From Perca fluviatilis (lineage: Eukaryota; Chordata; Actinopteri; Perciformes; Percidae): a stretch of 64,000 bases of DNA. The position numbers and the translations under genes are program-made. The notes below the pieces were generated by a model. The model was not told the origin of the DNA, did not search any database, and saw only the letters and a program-made list of their open reading frames with translations. The stretch spans positions 30,952,820-31,016,819 of the forward strand of contig NC_053133.1 in assembly GCF_010015445.1 (NCBI RefSeq). Direction: 5' to 3'. This document shows positions 54,301-64,000 of the stretch, piece after piece. The first letter of the stretch is position 1. Each line of letters begins with the position of its first letter.

Positions 54301-57098
54301 GGCTGTCTCATTTTTGCTGATGAGACCAATCACCGTAGTGTCGTCTGCAAACTTGACAATGATGTAAGAGACATGTCCAGGTGTGCGGTCGTAGGTGAAG
54401 AGGGAGTAAAGGAGAGGGCTCAGCACACATCCCTGTGGTACGCCGGTGTTCAGGGTGATGGTTGGGTTGTGCTTGGCTTTTTGATGCCCCTATTCAGGTT
54501 AGCCCTGGATGAGCTATAGGCTTGAGCATCACCTGATCTGAATCCGGTGTCTCGTGCCTTCAGCAGGAGTCTTGGTCTAAAATCTTATCTCCTCTTGTGG
54601 GACATGATACATTTTGATGGAGGTTATGCACTACAGTCTTTAAATTTGAGTGGTTGAAGTCACCCACGACAATGTAGGCTGCCTCAGGATGAAGAGTTTG
54701 TTGTTTACTGATAGCAGAATGCAGTTCTTTCATGGCAATCTTAGCATTACCATCGGGTGGAATGTAGGCTGCTGTTACTACAGTTGATGTGAACTCTGGG
54801 GGTAAATAGAAAGGTCTACACTTAACCATGAGATACTCAAGGTTAGCTGAGTAGTGACTCTAGGTGATGGTGATGTCCATGCACCATGTTTTGTTAACAT
54901 AAATGCGCAAACCTTACTAAAAAGAAGCATTATGTCATAAACTTTATGACTTGTTTATAATGTTTATGACACAATGACAGTGTCATGTCACTCTAATGTT
55001 GATACCTTCAAGTAAAGTGTAACCAAAATTTCTTTCCAGGAAAAGGAAGAGGAGTGATGATTCGGAGGAGGAGCAGCCGTCCAGATCCAGAACCAGAGCT
55101 GGACCGCAGACATCCAGTCAGACCAACACTGAACAAAGTAAGACTTCATGTCTAAAAAAAAGTTGCTACATTCGTTACATTTAAAGAAATCTAAGCCCTG
55201 CATTACTTTTTTATTATCATAATTTTAGTTTGGGTATGAAAAACTAACACTACACTCACCTAAATGATTATTAGGAACACCCTACTAATACCGCGTTTGA
55301 CCCCCTTTCACCTTCAGAACTGCCTTAATTCTTCGTGGCATTGATTCAAAAAGGTGCTGGAAGCATTCTTTAGAAATGTTGGCCCATATTGAGAGGATAG
55401 CATCTTGCAGTTGATGGAGATTTGTGGGATGCACATCCAGGGAACCAAGCTCCCGTTCCACCACATCCCAAAATTTTCTATTGGGTTGAGATCTGGTGAC
55501 TGTGGGGGCCATTTTAATACAGTGAACTCAACGTCATGTTCAAGAAACCAATCTGAAATGATTCAAGTTTTGTGACATGGTGTATTATCCTGCTGGAAGT
55601 AGCCATCAGAGGATGGGTACATGGTGGTCATAAAGGGAGGACATGGTCAGAAACAATGCTCAGGTAGGCTGTGGCATTTAAAAGATGCCCAGTTGGTACT
55701 AAGGGGCCTAAAGTGTGCCAAGAAAACATTCCCCACACCATTACACCACCACCAGCCTGCACCACGTGTTGTGGCTTCACAAATACTTTGCTGCATACAT
55801 TATTTGAGTCAAAGTAGCTGGAATCAGGGTGAAAATCCCAGTAACTGAACAGATTGTCAGATGCCACGCTTAAATTTGCTTAGATCACCTTTCTTTCTCA
55901 TTCTGACATTCAGTTTGGAGTTCAGGAGATTGTCTAGACCAGGACCACCCCCCCTAAATGCATTGAAGCAGTTTCTGTGTGATTGGTTGATTAGATCAGG
56001 GGTTCTCAACCTTTTGCAAGCTGGGCCCCCCCAAAGCTGGTTCATTGCAGTTGCCCCCTAAATTTCTTGGCAAAATGTCTGATAAACATAGCCTCAAATC
56101 ATCCTCGATTTGTGCACGATTGCGGTATTTCGTTTTGAGTGCAGTCATTTCTGAGAATCCTGCCTCACACAAATACCCCGACGCGAAAGGGAAGAGAATC
56201 TCCAAGGTGACGTCACAGAGTTGAGAGTATTCCTGCATCAATGCTGCCCAGAATGACGAAAGAGGGCAGGAGGTCAGTGGCGTAACTAGCCAACACCGGG
56301 CCCCTATGCAGGATTATCAAGACGGGCCCCCCCTACTACAGCACGTGATGTCCACGAGCAGGCTACCATGAATAGGACAGGACAGGATCATAGAGACACA
56401 GCATATAAGAGATGGGATGACAAAATCAGGAGTAGCCTACACGCACCACAACAACAAAAAAAACACTGGTGAATGGCATCATAACACATGAAAAAACACA
56501 CAGGGGCAGTCCCTCCAGGATTTCATGGCCTTTTTTTGAGATTGTTGCAGCCCAAAATGCCTGATTTCACGGGAGCTTTTGTTAAAAATTGCGATAAAAG
56601 TTGTGGTGTCTTTTGTATGTGTGTTGCAATGAAGTTGCAGAAGACAGTGAAAGGTGCAAAAAAAGTTGCAATTTTTTTTCTACTTTCTTTAAAAATAAAA
56701 AGGAAACTTGTTTTGGGGAGAATAATAATTATTACTATTAATTAATTACTCTGCACTGAGATTTCCTAGGAACCTTAAAAGGCTCTGGATGCTGCAAATG
56801 TTGGTATAATAGGAAAATGGCTGGTGGATTTAAGACAAAAAATAATTTAAGACAAAAAATAATTCAATAATTTATTGAATGTGAATATGAATCAAATATG
56901 AACATATCTGTCACTGTCAGTGGCTTGTTGGTCTTTACATTGTTAGTTAATGTCCAATCCTGGCCAGTGGCCACACACACACACACACAGGTTTGATAAA
57001 GTACTTATTGGACTTTAACTTATCATTGCACTTACAATAACGAGCATTGCTGTCCTCAATTTAGGTCATCTGCGTTTTTTCCTGCATCCACCGTGTGT

Positions 57099-57154
<56 letters not shown>

Positions 57155-60095
57155 TTGTGTGTGTGTGTGTACGCGTCGGTAGCGGGGGAAATGGAGCAGC
57201 GGCCCCGCCCGCTGCAGAGAGCAGACAGTACTGAAACAGCAGCCGCTTCAGTGACTATATAATGAAAAAACGTTACAGCGTACATTGATGTTAAAATGTA
57301 CACACGTTGGCAGGACGGTCTGAAATGCGTTTTGACGGTCTTTCGCTGTACGTTTTGTTGGTAAATGTGAGATGTTCGAGTCACACACACGATCATCTTC
57401 ATAACAGAAACAAGGAAATGAATTTGACCCGTTCTCCCTCCCGCCTGGTCACTGGCTGTTCTCTCGTTGCTGACAGGTGCTCAGACGCTGATTGAGATAG
57501 AGAGGAGAAGTCGTGTGACTACGTGCCTGCATCAGTGATAAAGTCTGCGAGGCTGGGGAACATGTCGCTGTTCCCTCGACTGATGCGGCCATGCCAGAGG
57601 TCAAGTTTTTGTGTGAAGGCGTCCACTCTGTCTGCAAGGAGCTAAATCTGAGTTTCTATGAGAAGTGGTGTGTGTCTGCAGGCTGGGACTGCTGCGCGAG
57701 GCTACTGAGATACTGACCGCCTGGGAGGGCTTTTGGACGGGAGGGGCTCACGGCAGCACCCGCTGCTCGTTGATCACAGTAGCTGCAGAGTGATACGTGC
57801 TTTTGAGTCTCCAAACACCACAAAAGTCTCCAATAACACCAGTAAAAGTCGCTAGATTAGTTTTTGACAAACAAGTCGCCAGGAGGATGATTTGTTTGTG
57901 TGTTATAATCAGGGTTCTAAATTAGCACCGTTTACCAGCCAAATGCTGGTGAAATATGCAAGTGGCTGGTAGATTTGCTTCACTCACCAGCCAAAAAACC
58001 CAATGGTAATCTATTGAATGGCTGGTAATATTTGAACATTCATTAGCCATTTGGCTGGTAGACGAAAAAGTTAATTTTGAAGCCTGGTTATAATAGTCCA
58101 ACCACTTACATTTCATCATGAGGGAAAAAAAAATTCTGAATTCTTTTTTTTTTTTTTCTCCCATCCTGTAGCCTACTCGCGCCCCAGGTGTTCCTAATAA
58201 TCCTTTAGGTGAGTGTATTAATACATCAACTTTTGTATTTTCTCACAGTGTACGCTGTTAAACATAACCATAAGATCAGTGTGAAGAAGACATATGAACG
58301 TGTGACTGAAGGAGCTGATCAAACAGGAAGTAGAACCCTCCTCAACAGCATCTTCACTGCGCTCTACATCACAGACGGACTGAGTGAAGAAGTTAATACC
58401 CAACATGAGGTGAGGCAGCTCGAGACAGCTTCCAAGATGAAGACCCTCCATGACTCTCCAATCAACTGCGGTGACATCTTTAAAGCCTTACCTGACCAAC
58501 AGAAACACATCAGAGTCGTTATGATGATCGGCGTCGCTGGCGTTGGAAAAACCTTCTCAGTGCAGAAGTTCTGTCTGGACTGGGCCGAGGGTTTGGAAAA
58601 CCAAGATGTGGATCTGGTGATTCCTCTTTCCTTCAGGGGAGCTGAACTTGATCAAAAGTAGTCAGTACAGTCTTCTGGAGCTGCTCCGTGTTTTCCATCC
58701 AACATTACAGGAGGTCACAGCAGAGCAGCTCGCTGGCTCTAAAGTTCTCTTCATCTTTGACGGCCTGGATGAAAGCAGACTTTACCTGGATTTCAACAAC
58801 AATGAGGCTGTTTCTGATGTCACACGGAAGTCATCAGTCAACGTGCTGTTGACAAACCTCATCCAGGGGAAGCTGCTTCCCTCGGCTCTCGTCTGGATAA
58901 CTTCCCGACCTGCAGCAGCCAATCAGATCCCTCCTGCGTGTGTTGACAGGGTAACAGAAGTACGAGGCTTCACTGACGCCCAGAAGGAGGAGTACTTCAG
59001 GAAGAGAGTCAGTGATGAAGAGCTGTCCAGCAGAATCATCTCCCACATCAAGAGTTCCAGGAGCCTCCACATCATGTGTCTGATCCCAGTCTTCTGCTGG
59101 ATCACTGCTACAGTTCTGGACCACATGTTGACTACAGACCAGGGAGGAGAGCTGCCCAAGACCCTGACTGACATGTACTCACACTTCCTGCTGGTTCAGA
59201 CAAAGAGAAAGAAGCAGAAGTATGCTGAGGGACATGAGAGGAGTCCACAGGAGCTGACGGAGGCTGACAGGGAAGTTCTTCTGAAGCTGGGGAGGCTGGC
59301 GTTTGAACAGCTGGAGAAAGGAAACATCATGTTCTACCAAGAAGACCTGGAGCGCTGTGGTCTGGATGTCACAGAGGCCTCGCTGTACTCAGGAGTTTGT
59401 TCAGAGATCTTCAAAACAGAGAGTGTGATCTTCCAGAAAACAGTCTACTGCTTCGTTCATCTGAGTGTTCAAGAGTTTCTGGCTGCAGTCTACCTGTTCC
59501 ACTGTTACACCAACAGGAACACAGAGGTACTGGAGGACTTCCTAGGAGACTGGGATGACAGTGATTCATTCCTGGATGATGATGATGAGGATGAGGATAA
59601 TGATGACTACAGTGACGATGACTATTGCCCATCTCTAGATATCTTCCTGAAGAGAGCCATGGAGAAATCCCTTGAAAGTGAAAATGGCCACCTGGACCTG
59701 TTTGTCCGCTTCCTTCATGGCCTCTCTCTGGAGTCCAACCAGAGACTCTTAGGAGGCCTGCTGGGTCAGACAGACAACAGTCCAGAAATCATCCAGAGAG
59801 CCATCAACAACCTGAAGGAGATGAACAGTAATAAGATCTCTCCTGACAGAAGCATCAACATCTTCCACTGTCTGACGGAGATGAACGACCACTCAGTCCA
59901 TCAGGAGATCCAAGAGTTCCTGAAGTCAGAGAACAGATCAGAGAAGAGACTCTCTGTGATCCACTGCTCAGCTCTGGCCTACATGCTGCAGATGTCAGAG
60001 GAGGTTCTGGATGAGTTGGACCTGAGTCAGTACAACACATCACCGGAGGGAAAACTGAGACTGATTCCAGCTGTGAGGAACTGCAGAAAGGCTCG
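51267..60095 (+). CDS. NLRC3-like NLR (FISNA-NACHT), 5' part, frameshifted
   Basis: Teleost-type cytosolic nucleotide-binding immune receptor. Coding exons 51267-51394, 55040-55137 and 58249-60095 join with matching phases (2, then 1). Order: acidic leader ([20 protein letters not shown]), basic linker ([13 protein letters not shown]), FISNA ([20 protein letters not shown] and [10 protein letters not shown]), NACHT with Walker A GVAGVGKT (58530-58553) and Walker [11 protein letters not shown] (58747-), then winged-helix/HD2 sequence ending NCRKAR with a phase-2 donor. LRR exons are expected next but are not found before 64000. One extra G in GGGG at 58636-58639 shifts the frame. Member of the large fish NLR-C family; which member is unknown. 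Confidence 0.9.
51893..51965 (+). mobile_element. tRNA-like SINE head
   Basis: GGGGCGGCTGTGGCTCAAG ... CAGAAGGTTGGTGGTAGAATC: tRNA-like A and B box region of the fish SINE whose inverted relative lies within 11024-11628. The B box is mutated (GGTAGAATCC). Confidence 0.7.
52287..52417. repeat. about 50-bp inverted repeat (hairpin MITE)
   Basis: CATTTGTTTCTTTTGTTTGA ... TTAATTACTGATAAAATAAGAC pairs with GTCTTACTTTATCAGTAATT ... GTCAAACAAATG; spacer about 30 bp. Confidence 0.75.
52508..54829 (-). mobile_element. minus-strand LINE (jockey/L2/CR1-like), decayed and interrupted
   Basis: Endonuclease remnant at 54829-54560 ([30 protein letters not shown]). Reverse transcriptase at 54426-53965 ([20 protein letters not shown] with the ADD catalytic motif; [17 protein letters not shown]). 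Its continuation [20 protein letters not shown] is at about 52920-52850, and the 3' tail with GATTA repeats ends at 52508-52530. The gap is a later insertion (52923-53964). Clade is by recognition only. Confidence 0.85.
52923..53964. mobile_element. 1,042-bp element inserted into the LINE
   Basis: GACACAG occurs at 52916-52922 and again at 53965-53971, a 7-bp target duplication exactly where the reverse-transcriptase reading frame is interrupted. Ends TCATGGGCGTC... and ...GACGCCTATG are inverted. Contains a 37-bp inverted repeat (about 53140-53175 with 53335-53372: ACTGTCAAAAAATCTAACC and complement). Confidence 0.75.
55040..55137 (+). CDS. NLR exon 2 (basic linker)
   Basis: Acceptor TTTCCAG, phase 2 in; donor CAAA/GTAAGA, phase 1 out. 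Encodes [20 protein letters not shown] then [16 protein letters not shown] could serve as a nuclear signal but the exon is generally a disordered linker. Confidence 0.8.
55996..56241 (-). pseudogene. hAT transposase C-terminal fragment
   Basis: [20 protein letters not shown] and [18 protein letters not shown] match the dimerisation tail of ZBED/hAT transposases. It starts next to CAGGGGTTCTCAACCTTTTG, a typical hAT end, inside the Tc1 element. Confidence 0.8.
56242..58182. other. composite repeat DNA inside the Tc1 element
   Basis: Includes GGCAGTCCCTCCAGGATTTC (56503), a (GT)n at 57098-57168, and a probable MITE with AGCCAAATGCTGGTGAAATATG and repeated GGCTGGTA words at 57905-58090. No gene recognised. 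Confidence 0.5.
58249..60095 (+). CDS. NLR exon 3 (FISNA-NACHT-HD), with one-base frameshift
   Basis: Acceptor TCTCACAG, phase 1. Frame is open to a stop at 58659-58661 and reopens one base over from 58648 to 60095. Reading [18 protein letters not shown], normal for the family, needs three Gs where there are four at 58636-58639. Sensor-region phrases [29 protein letters not shown] and [12 protein letters not shown] are intact. An unusual Asp/Glu run from a GAT repeat lies at about 59553-59625. Donor GCTCG/GTAAGT, phase 2. Confidence 0.93.
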
Positions 60096-61013
60096 GTAAG
60101 TCCAGATGTGATTATCAACACAATAAATCAATGTAAAGAGTAAAGATACACACTTCAAACACATTTAGATCATAAATCATGCATGAGACTGTTCTTAATT
60201 ACACCCCAAAGAGGTGGTTTTTATATTTTTGTTTAGTTTTGGTGATATTTGTGTTTTCTGTAAAACAGCTGTTGAACATCAGTAACAGTTTATTTATTTA
60301 TTTATTTATTTGACAGGGATAATGCACAGCTCCTTAGCAGTACCAGAATTAGCTATAAGCTAATTTCCATCTGTAGTCCCTGAGCAGGAAACAGAGAATA
60401 ACATCTCTGTCAACAACACAGTCTCACTCCCTACTCGTCAAATGTATGACGCATGGTCAAGGACCCCTGGCGTCAAGTTTCAACAAAATAGGGGTACCCT
60501 TGACGTTATTTTTCGACGAGGGGTCCGTCAGATAGACATTCATGTTATTCCCTCACCGTCGGATATCGAAGAAAGAAAAAAACACGCCCCCCGCCCCTTA
60601 ACTCGAAATCTGTGACAGTTATTATTGGTATTTTTAGCCCAATAACCGCTGTTTTAATCAACATTATTCACCAGATATTATCATGGTTTATATGTATTTC
60701 TTTTAATGTTATTATTTCGGTCTATTTCGGCCAGGGAAGCTGGGTTGCTTTTTTTGTTGATTTATATTTTTTAAACTATAATGCTACATCTATCAACATT
60801 TATTTAGATGTTATCATGGTATTCATTTCTTTATTTTAATAATATTATTTCGGTCTTATTACCGGTGAAATATTACAGTATATGCTGTAATACAGAACAT
60901 TTCGCTATGATCCGAGCAGGGCGCATTCAAAGCCGATATCCCCCAATGCAATGCGGCCATTCATTTCAAAGAATCGGGCAGCGATCAGCTGGTCTTTAAC
61001 GCCAGGATCGCTT
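60096..61013. other. intron or intergenic, no gene recognised
   Basis: Contains TTTATTTATTTATTTGACAG (60288) related to intron 12, and CGTCAAATG/GACGAGGGG words near 60440-60530 suggestive of a decayed element. Confidence 0.4.
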
Positions 61014-61446
61014 CAATATCCATATATACAGTCAGTGGTCAGTATCACTTCAATATACATATATACAGTCAGTGGTCAGTATCACTTCAATATACAGATA
61101 TACAGTCAGTGGTCAGTATCACTTCAATATACATATATACAGTCAGTGGTCAGTATCACTTCAATATACATATATACAGTCAGTGGTCAGTATCACTTCA
61201 ATATACATATACACAGTCAGTGGTCAGTATCACTACAATATACATATATACAGTCAGTGGTCAGTATCACTACAATATACATATATACAGTCAGTGGTCA
61301 GTATCACTTCAATATACATATATACAGTCAGTGGTCAGTATCACTTCAATATACATATATACAGTCAGTGGTCAGTATCACTTCAATATACATATATACA
61401 GTCAGTGGTCAGTATCACTTCAATATACATATATACAGTCAGTGGT
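61014..61446. repeat. 37-bp tandem repeat, about 11 copies
   Basis: Unit AGTATCACTTCAATATACAT plus ATATACAGTCAGTGGTC. The period is not a multiple of three, so all three forward frames stay open; no gene. Confidence 0.96.
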
Positions 61447-61708
61447 TGTATCATCAGCAACAACACGTTGCTCAGTTTTGTTCCAGTAAGTTATGAACCA
61501 TAATAACGTTTAATCGAATCCGCGGAAAACTCCGGAAGTGAAGTAGTACGTCCCGCTCAGGCCAGCTTTTCCTGGCCTCCCTTAGAGAAAAAAAATAATA
61601 TTTTCAGCCAATCAGATTGAGGCTAGGTTTGACCGAATGGTCAATTTATCATAAATAAAAAAAAAAAAAACTTTCCCGGCTGGTCAACAGTACAGAAGTT
61701 AGCTAGCC

Positions 61709-61807
61709 ATGGCACAAAAGTGCATTTTGGATTTCTTTATAGATGAACCACAAGCTAAAAAGCGTAAAGGACCGGAGGCAGAAAACTCAGCAACTGTAAC
61801 TGAATGA
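61709..61807 (+). other. short frame, possibly a transposase N-terminus
   Basis: ATG opens MAQKCILDFFIDEPQAKKRK then stops after 33 codons. An N-terminal xxLDFF...KKRK pattern occurs in some hAT/ZMYM-like proteins; too short to be sure. Confidence 0.3.
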
Positions 61808-61849
61808 AGTAGCGACCCTGCTAGCAACAGACGACGAGGAAGCTAATCT

Positions 61850-62295
61850 CGTAAAACCAAGCTAGCAGCACCAGGCTAGCCGCAGAGCCAAGCTAGCAGC
61901 ACCAGGCTAGCAGCACAAGGCTAGCAGCACCAGGGTAGCCGCAGAGCCAAGCTAGCAGCACCGAGCTAGCAGCACCAGGCTAGCAGCAGAGCCAAGCTAG
62001 CAGCACCAGGGTAGCAGCAGAGCCAAGCTAGCAGCACCAGGCTAGCAGCAGAGCCAAGCTAGCAGCACCAGGGTAGCAGCAGAGCCAAGCTAGCAGCACC
62101 AGGCTAGCAGCAGAGCCAAGCTAGCAGCACCAGGCTAGCAGCACCAGGCTAGCAGCACCAGGCTAGCAGCAGAGCCAAGCTAGCAGCACCAGGCTAGCAG
62201 CACCAGGCTAGCAGCAGAGCCAAGCTAGCAGCACCAGGCTAGCAGCACCAGGCTAGCAGCAGAGCCAAGCTAGCAGCACCAGGCTAGCCGCAGAG
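61850..62295. repeat. GCTAGCAGCACCAG / GCAGAGCCAA minisatellite
   Basis: Units of about 15 bp (GCTAGCAGCACCAGG) and 16 bp (GCTAGCAGCAGAGCCAA) in irregular alternation. Confidence 0.95.
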
Positions 62296-62924
62296 GGAAC
62301 ATCAACTCAGTGCTGCCAGCCTCGGGGTCACACTTTTCCTGCTAGACGTTTTGGAGATGAGGATTTGTTTTAGTGTTATGACTGCAACACAAGGTAATAA
62401 TGCTGGTTTATTATTATGCTGCCGCCGTGCAGTAAATTGGCATGATTTATCAACTGTTCAGTAACAGTTCAACTGGAAGTTTATACGAATAATTGGTGAT
62501 AATTGTGTTTTTTTACACTTGTGTAAAGCCTACTTAGTCTACGTATTGGAAAACCAGAATGAGGTCATACCGATTTTTAATTATCCTACCGTATTGTTAT
62601 AAAATTATTAGGCCCAGCTTAACACGCAGGCCCAATATCTTTATGCCTTTAATTTGCTATTGCTGCGCTACAAAAACTTAAGGCTGCATTTCTCTATTTC
62701 AGACTGACTGGCTTCACTTTGATTTGATTTAATATAATTCAGTGCTGTGTTTTATACCCTTGTGTTTTGTGGCTCAGTGTTTGAGCTTGTAGTAGCCATA
62801 TTCTGTACCATTATCGTAGCTTTGTGCCGATATCCTGCGTTACCCGTGCCTGGTTTGTTCTGTCTTGGATTTTGGACTTTATTCTTGTTTTTGTTTTTTC
62901 GCTTGTGGAGCATGTCCCAGCTAA
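62296..62924. other. no feature seen
   Basis: AT-rich sequence without recognisable coding or repeat structure. Confidence 0.5.
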
Positions 62925-63305
62925 CAATTTTTGGTTCCCAGAACGTTCGTTTTTGGTTGCGTGAACGTTCCCTGAAGGTTAGGTTTGGTTGTGTTTTGGT
63001 TATTTTGGAAAGTTGGTTGAACGTTCTGGAAACGTTCGTTTTTGGTTAAATCGAACGTTCTCCGAACGTTGCCCTAACGTTGCAACCTTTAGAGAACGTT
63101 GCCCTAACGTTCCCCTAACGTTGCAACTTTTAGAGAACTTTGCCCTAACGTTCCCCTAACGTTGCAACCTTCAGGGAACGTTCCCCTAACGTTGCAACCT
63201 TTAGAGAACGTTCCCCTAACGTTGTAACCTTTATGGAACGTTCCCCTAACGTTCCCCTAACGTTGCAACCTTCAGGGAACGTTCCCCTAACGTTCTTTTT
63301 TACAT
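62925..63305. repeat. GAACGTTCCCCTAACGTTGCAACC minisatellite
   Basis: Array of AACGTT-centred units (GGAACGTTCCCCTAACGTTG), largely self-complementary. Confidence 0.93.
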
Positions 63306-63389
63306 TCCCCTAACCTTTAACAAACTTTAACAACAATGATACTAATTTTATTATTACTTTAAACCGTCTGCATGAGCAGGAATGAATTT

Positions 63390-63749
63390 TTATATATTAG
63401 CAGGAATGAATGAACAGGCAAACTTGATGATTTTGTATGAGTATGATATGAGTGAAGAAATCATAGAGTGCATAAAAAGTTTTGTTGCATGTAAGGGGAG
63501 CTGATTTCTAATAAATCTAAAGTTCCTTAAATTAAATTTGACAGTTTTACACACCTGTTTCACATGTTTCCTAAAGGACAGCTGTGAGTCCACAATTATT
63601 CCCAAATATTTAAAATGTGACACAGTCTGGATCCTTTCCCCCTCAACAATGATTTCTGGCTGACTTCCATTTTTTCTATTATAAAAATACATGAAGTTCA
63701 GGAGGAGAGTTGTTATGCAGCACAGGAGACATCGAGAATCATAACACAC
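63390..63749 (-). pseudogene. LINE reverse-transcriptase C-terminal fragment
   Basis: VEGERIQTVSHFKYLGIIVD and SQLSFRKHVKQVCKTVKFNL are typical of the thumb region of fish non-LTR reverse transcriptases. Different family from the LINE at 52508-54829. Continues neither side in frame. Confidence 0.8.
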
Positions 63750-64000
63750 AAATCATAATACATTTAGATGAATCTGGTGAAGAGGTAGAGAATGGCAATG
63801 AAAGGGCCGGAGAAAGAGGAAATGTGACAGAAAAAGAGGGCTGATATTATGATCCATAACAACACAATGACAAAGTCTCTCTACTCATTTTAGGGAAAAT
63901 CTCATTGATTACCCTGTAACGCCCTGCAGTGCCCTGCTACGTCATGAACTACTCCAACTACTATTTCTAGTCATAGTTCCATTATCTTTATTGTGACTAT
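63750..64000. other. no feature seen
   Basis: AT-rich, probably more of the LINE region. Confidence 0.4.

Larger units (their letters stand above)
55253..58215 (-). mobile_element. Tc1/mariner element, invaded by another transposon
   Basis: Inverted ends CACTCACCTAAATGATTATT... and ...GGATT/CCTTTAGGTGAGTG next to TA at 55251-55252 and 58216-58217. Minus-strand transposase pieces at 55867-55628 ([20 protein letters not shown], a DDE-core phrase) and 55512-55285 ([20 protein letters not shown]); the N-terminal half is missing and the frames are broken. The original right arm resumes about 58183. Confidence 0.88.

Noticed and set aside
61014..61503. Three overlapping open frames rich in Ile/Tyr/Ser
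   Set aside because: A 37-bp array lacking stops in every forward frame; not a gene.
62747..63049. Hydrophobic 100-residue frame
   Set aside because: No homology recognised, weak context, and it runs into the AACGTT minisatellite.

Overview
The window is nuclear DNA from a teleost fish. It holds the 3' half of a large intron-rich gene with a vertebrate-type C-terminus, followed by the start of a fish-type NLR immune gene. The introns and intergenic DNA are full of TG microsatellites, kilobase minisatellites, small DNA transposons, tRNA-derived SINEs, Tc1/hAT remnants and LINE fragments. Species cannot be named from the sequence. No rRNA, tRNA, CRISPR or prokaryotic gene is present.

Region 1 (about 116-44570, + strand): 35 exons, all checked for splice phase, encode roughly the last 2,200 residues of the histone H3K4 methyltransferase KMT2C (MLL3). 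Order of modules: Pro/Gln-rich region with LXXLL-type motifs, the YEEW...QLLQMQQ coiled coil, the FDDNNPFSE block, a Cys-rich mini-module, the extended PHD finger, FYRN, FYRC, WDR5-binding Win motif, SET and post-SET, then stop at 43420-43422. The SET tail ending in [11 protein letters not shown] and the ARDIEK and ANRKE words favour KMT2C over KMT2D; kmt2ca versus kmt2cb cannot be decided here. Two exons carry frame damage in this assembly: exon 10 (proline repeat) and exon 26 (extended PHD). Many introns contain tandem arrays and terminal-inverted-repeat elements with readable target-site duplications.

Region 2 (about 44570-50700): intergenic. It has a GT/GTCT microsatellite, a hAT-type element, and a 17-bp minisatellite split in two by a 1.1-kb terminal-inverted-repeat element. 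That element carries, on the minus strand, a decayed fragment recognisable as mrps28 (mitochondrial ribosomal protein S28), which looks like gene-fragment capture by a transposon. This is the most unusual object in the window.

Region 3 (about 50700-60095, + strand): the 5' part of a teleost NLRC3-like NLR gene: a short acidic first coding exon, a small basic second exon, then a large FISNA-NACHT exon. The NACHT exon has a one-base G insertion that breaks the frame, and no leucine-rich-repeat exon is visible downstream. Intron 1 holds a minus-strand LINE cut by another element; intron 2 is a Tc1-like element invaded by a hAT-like one.

Region 4 (60096-64000): gene-poor, with three minisatellites and a minus-strand LINE reverse-transcriptase fragment.
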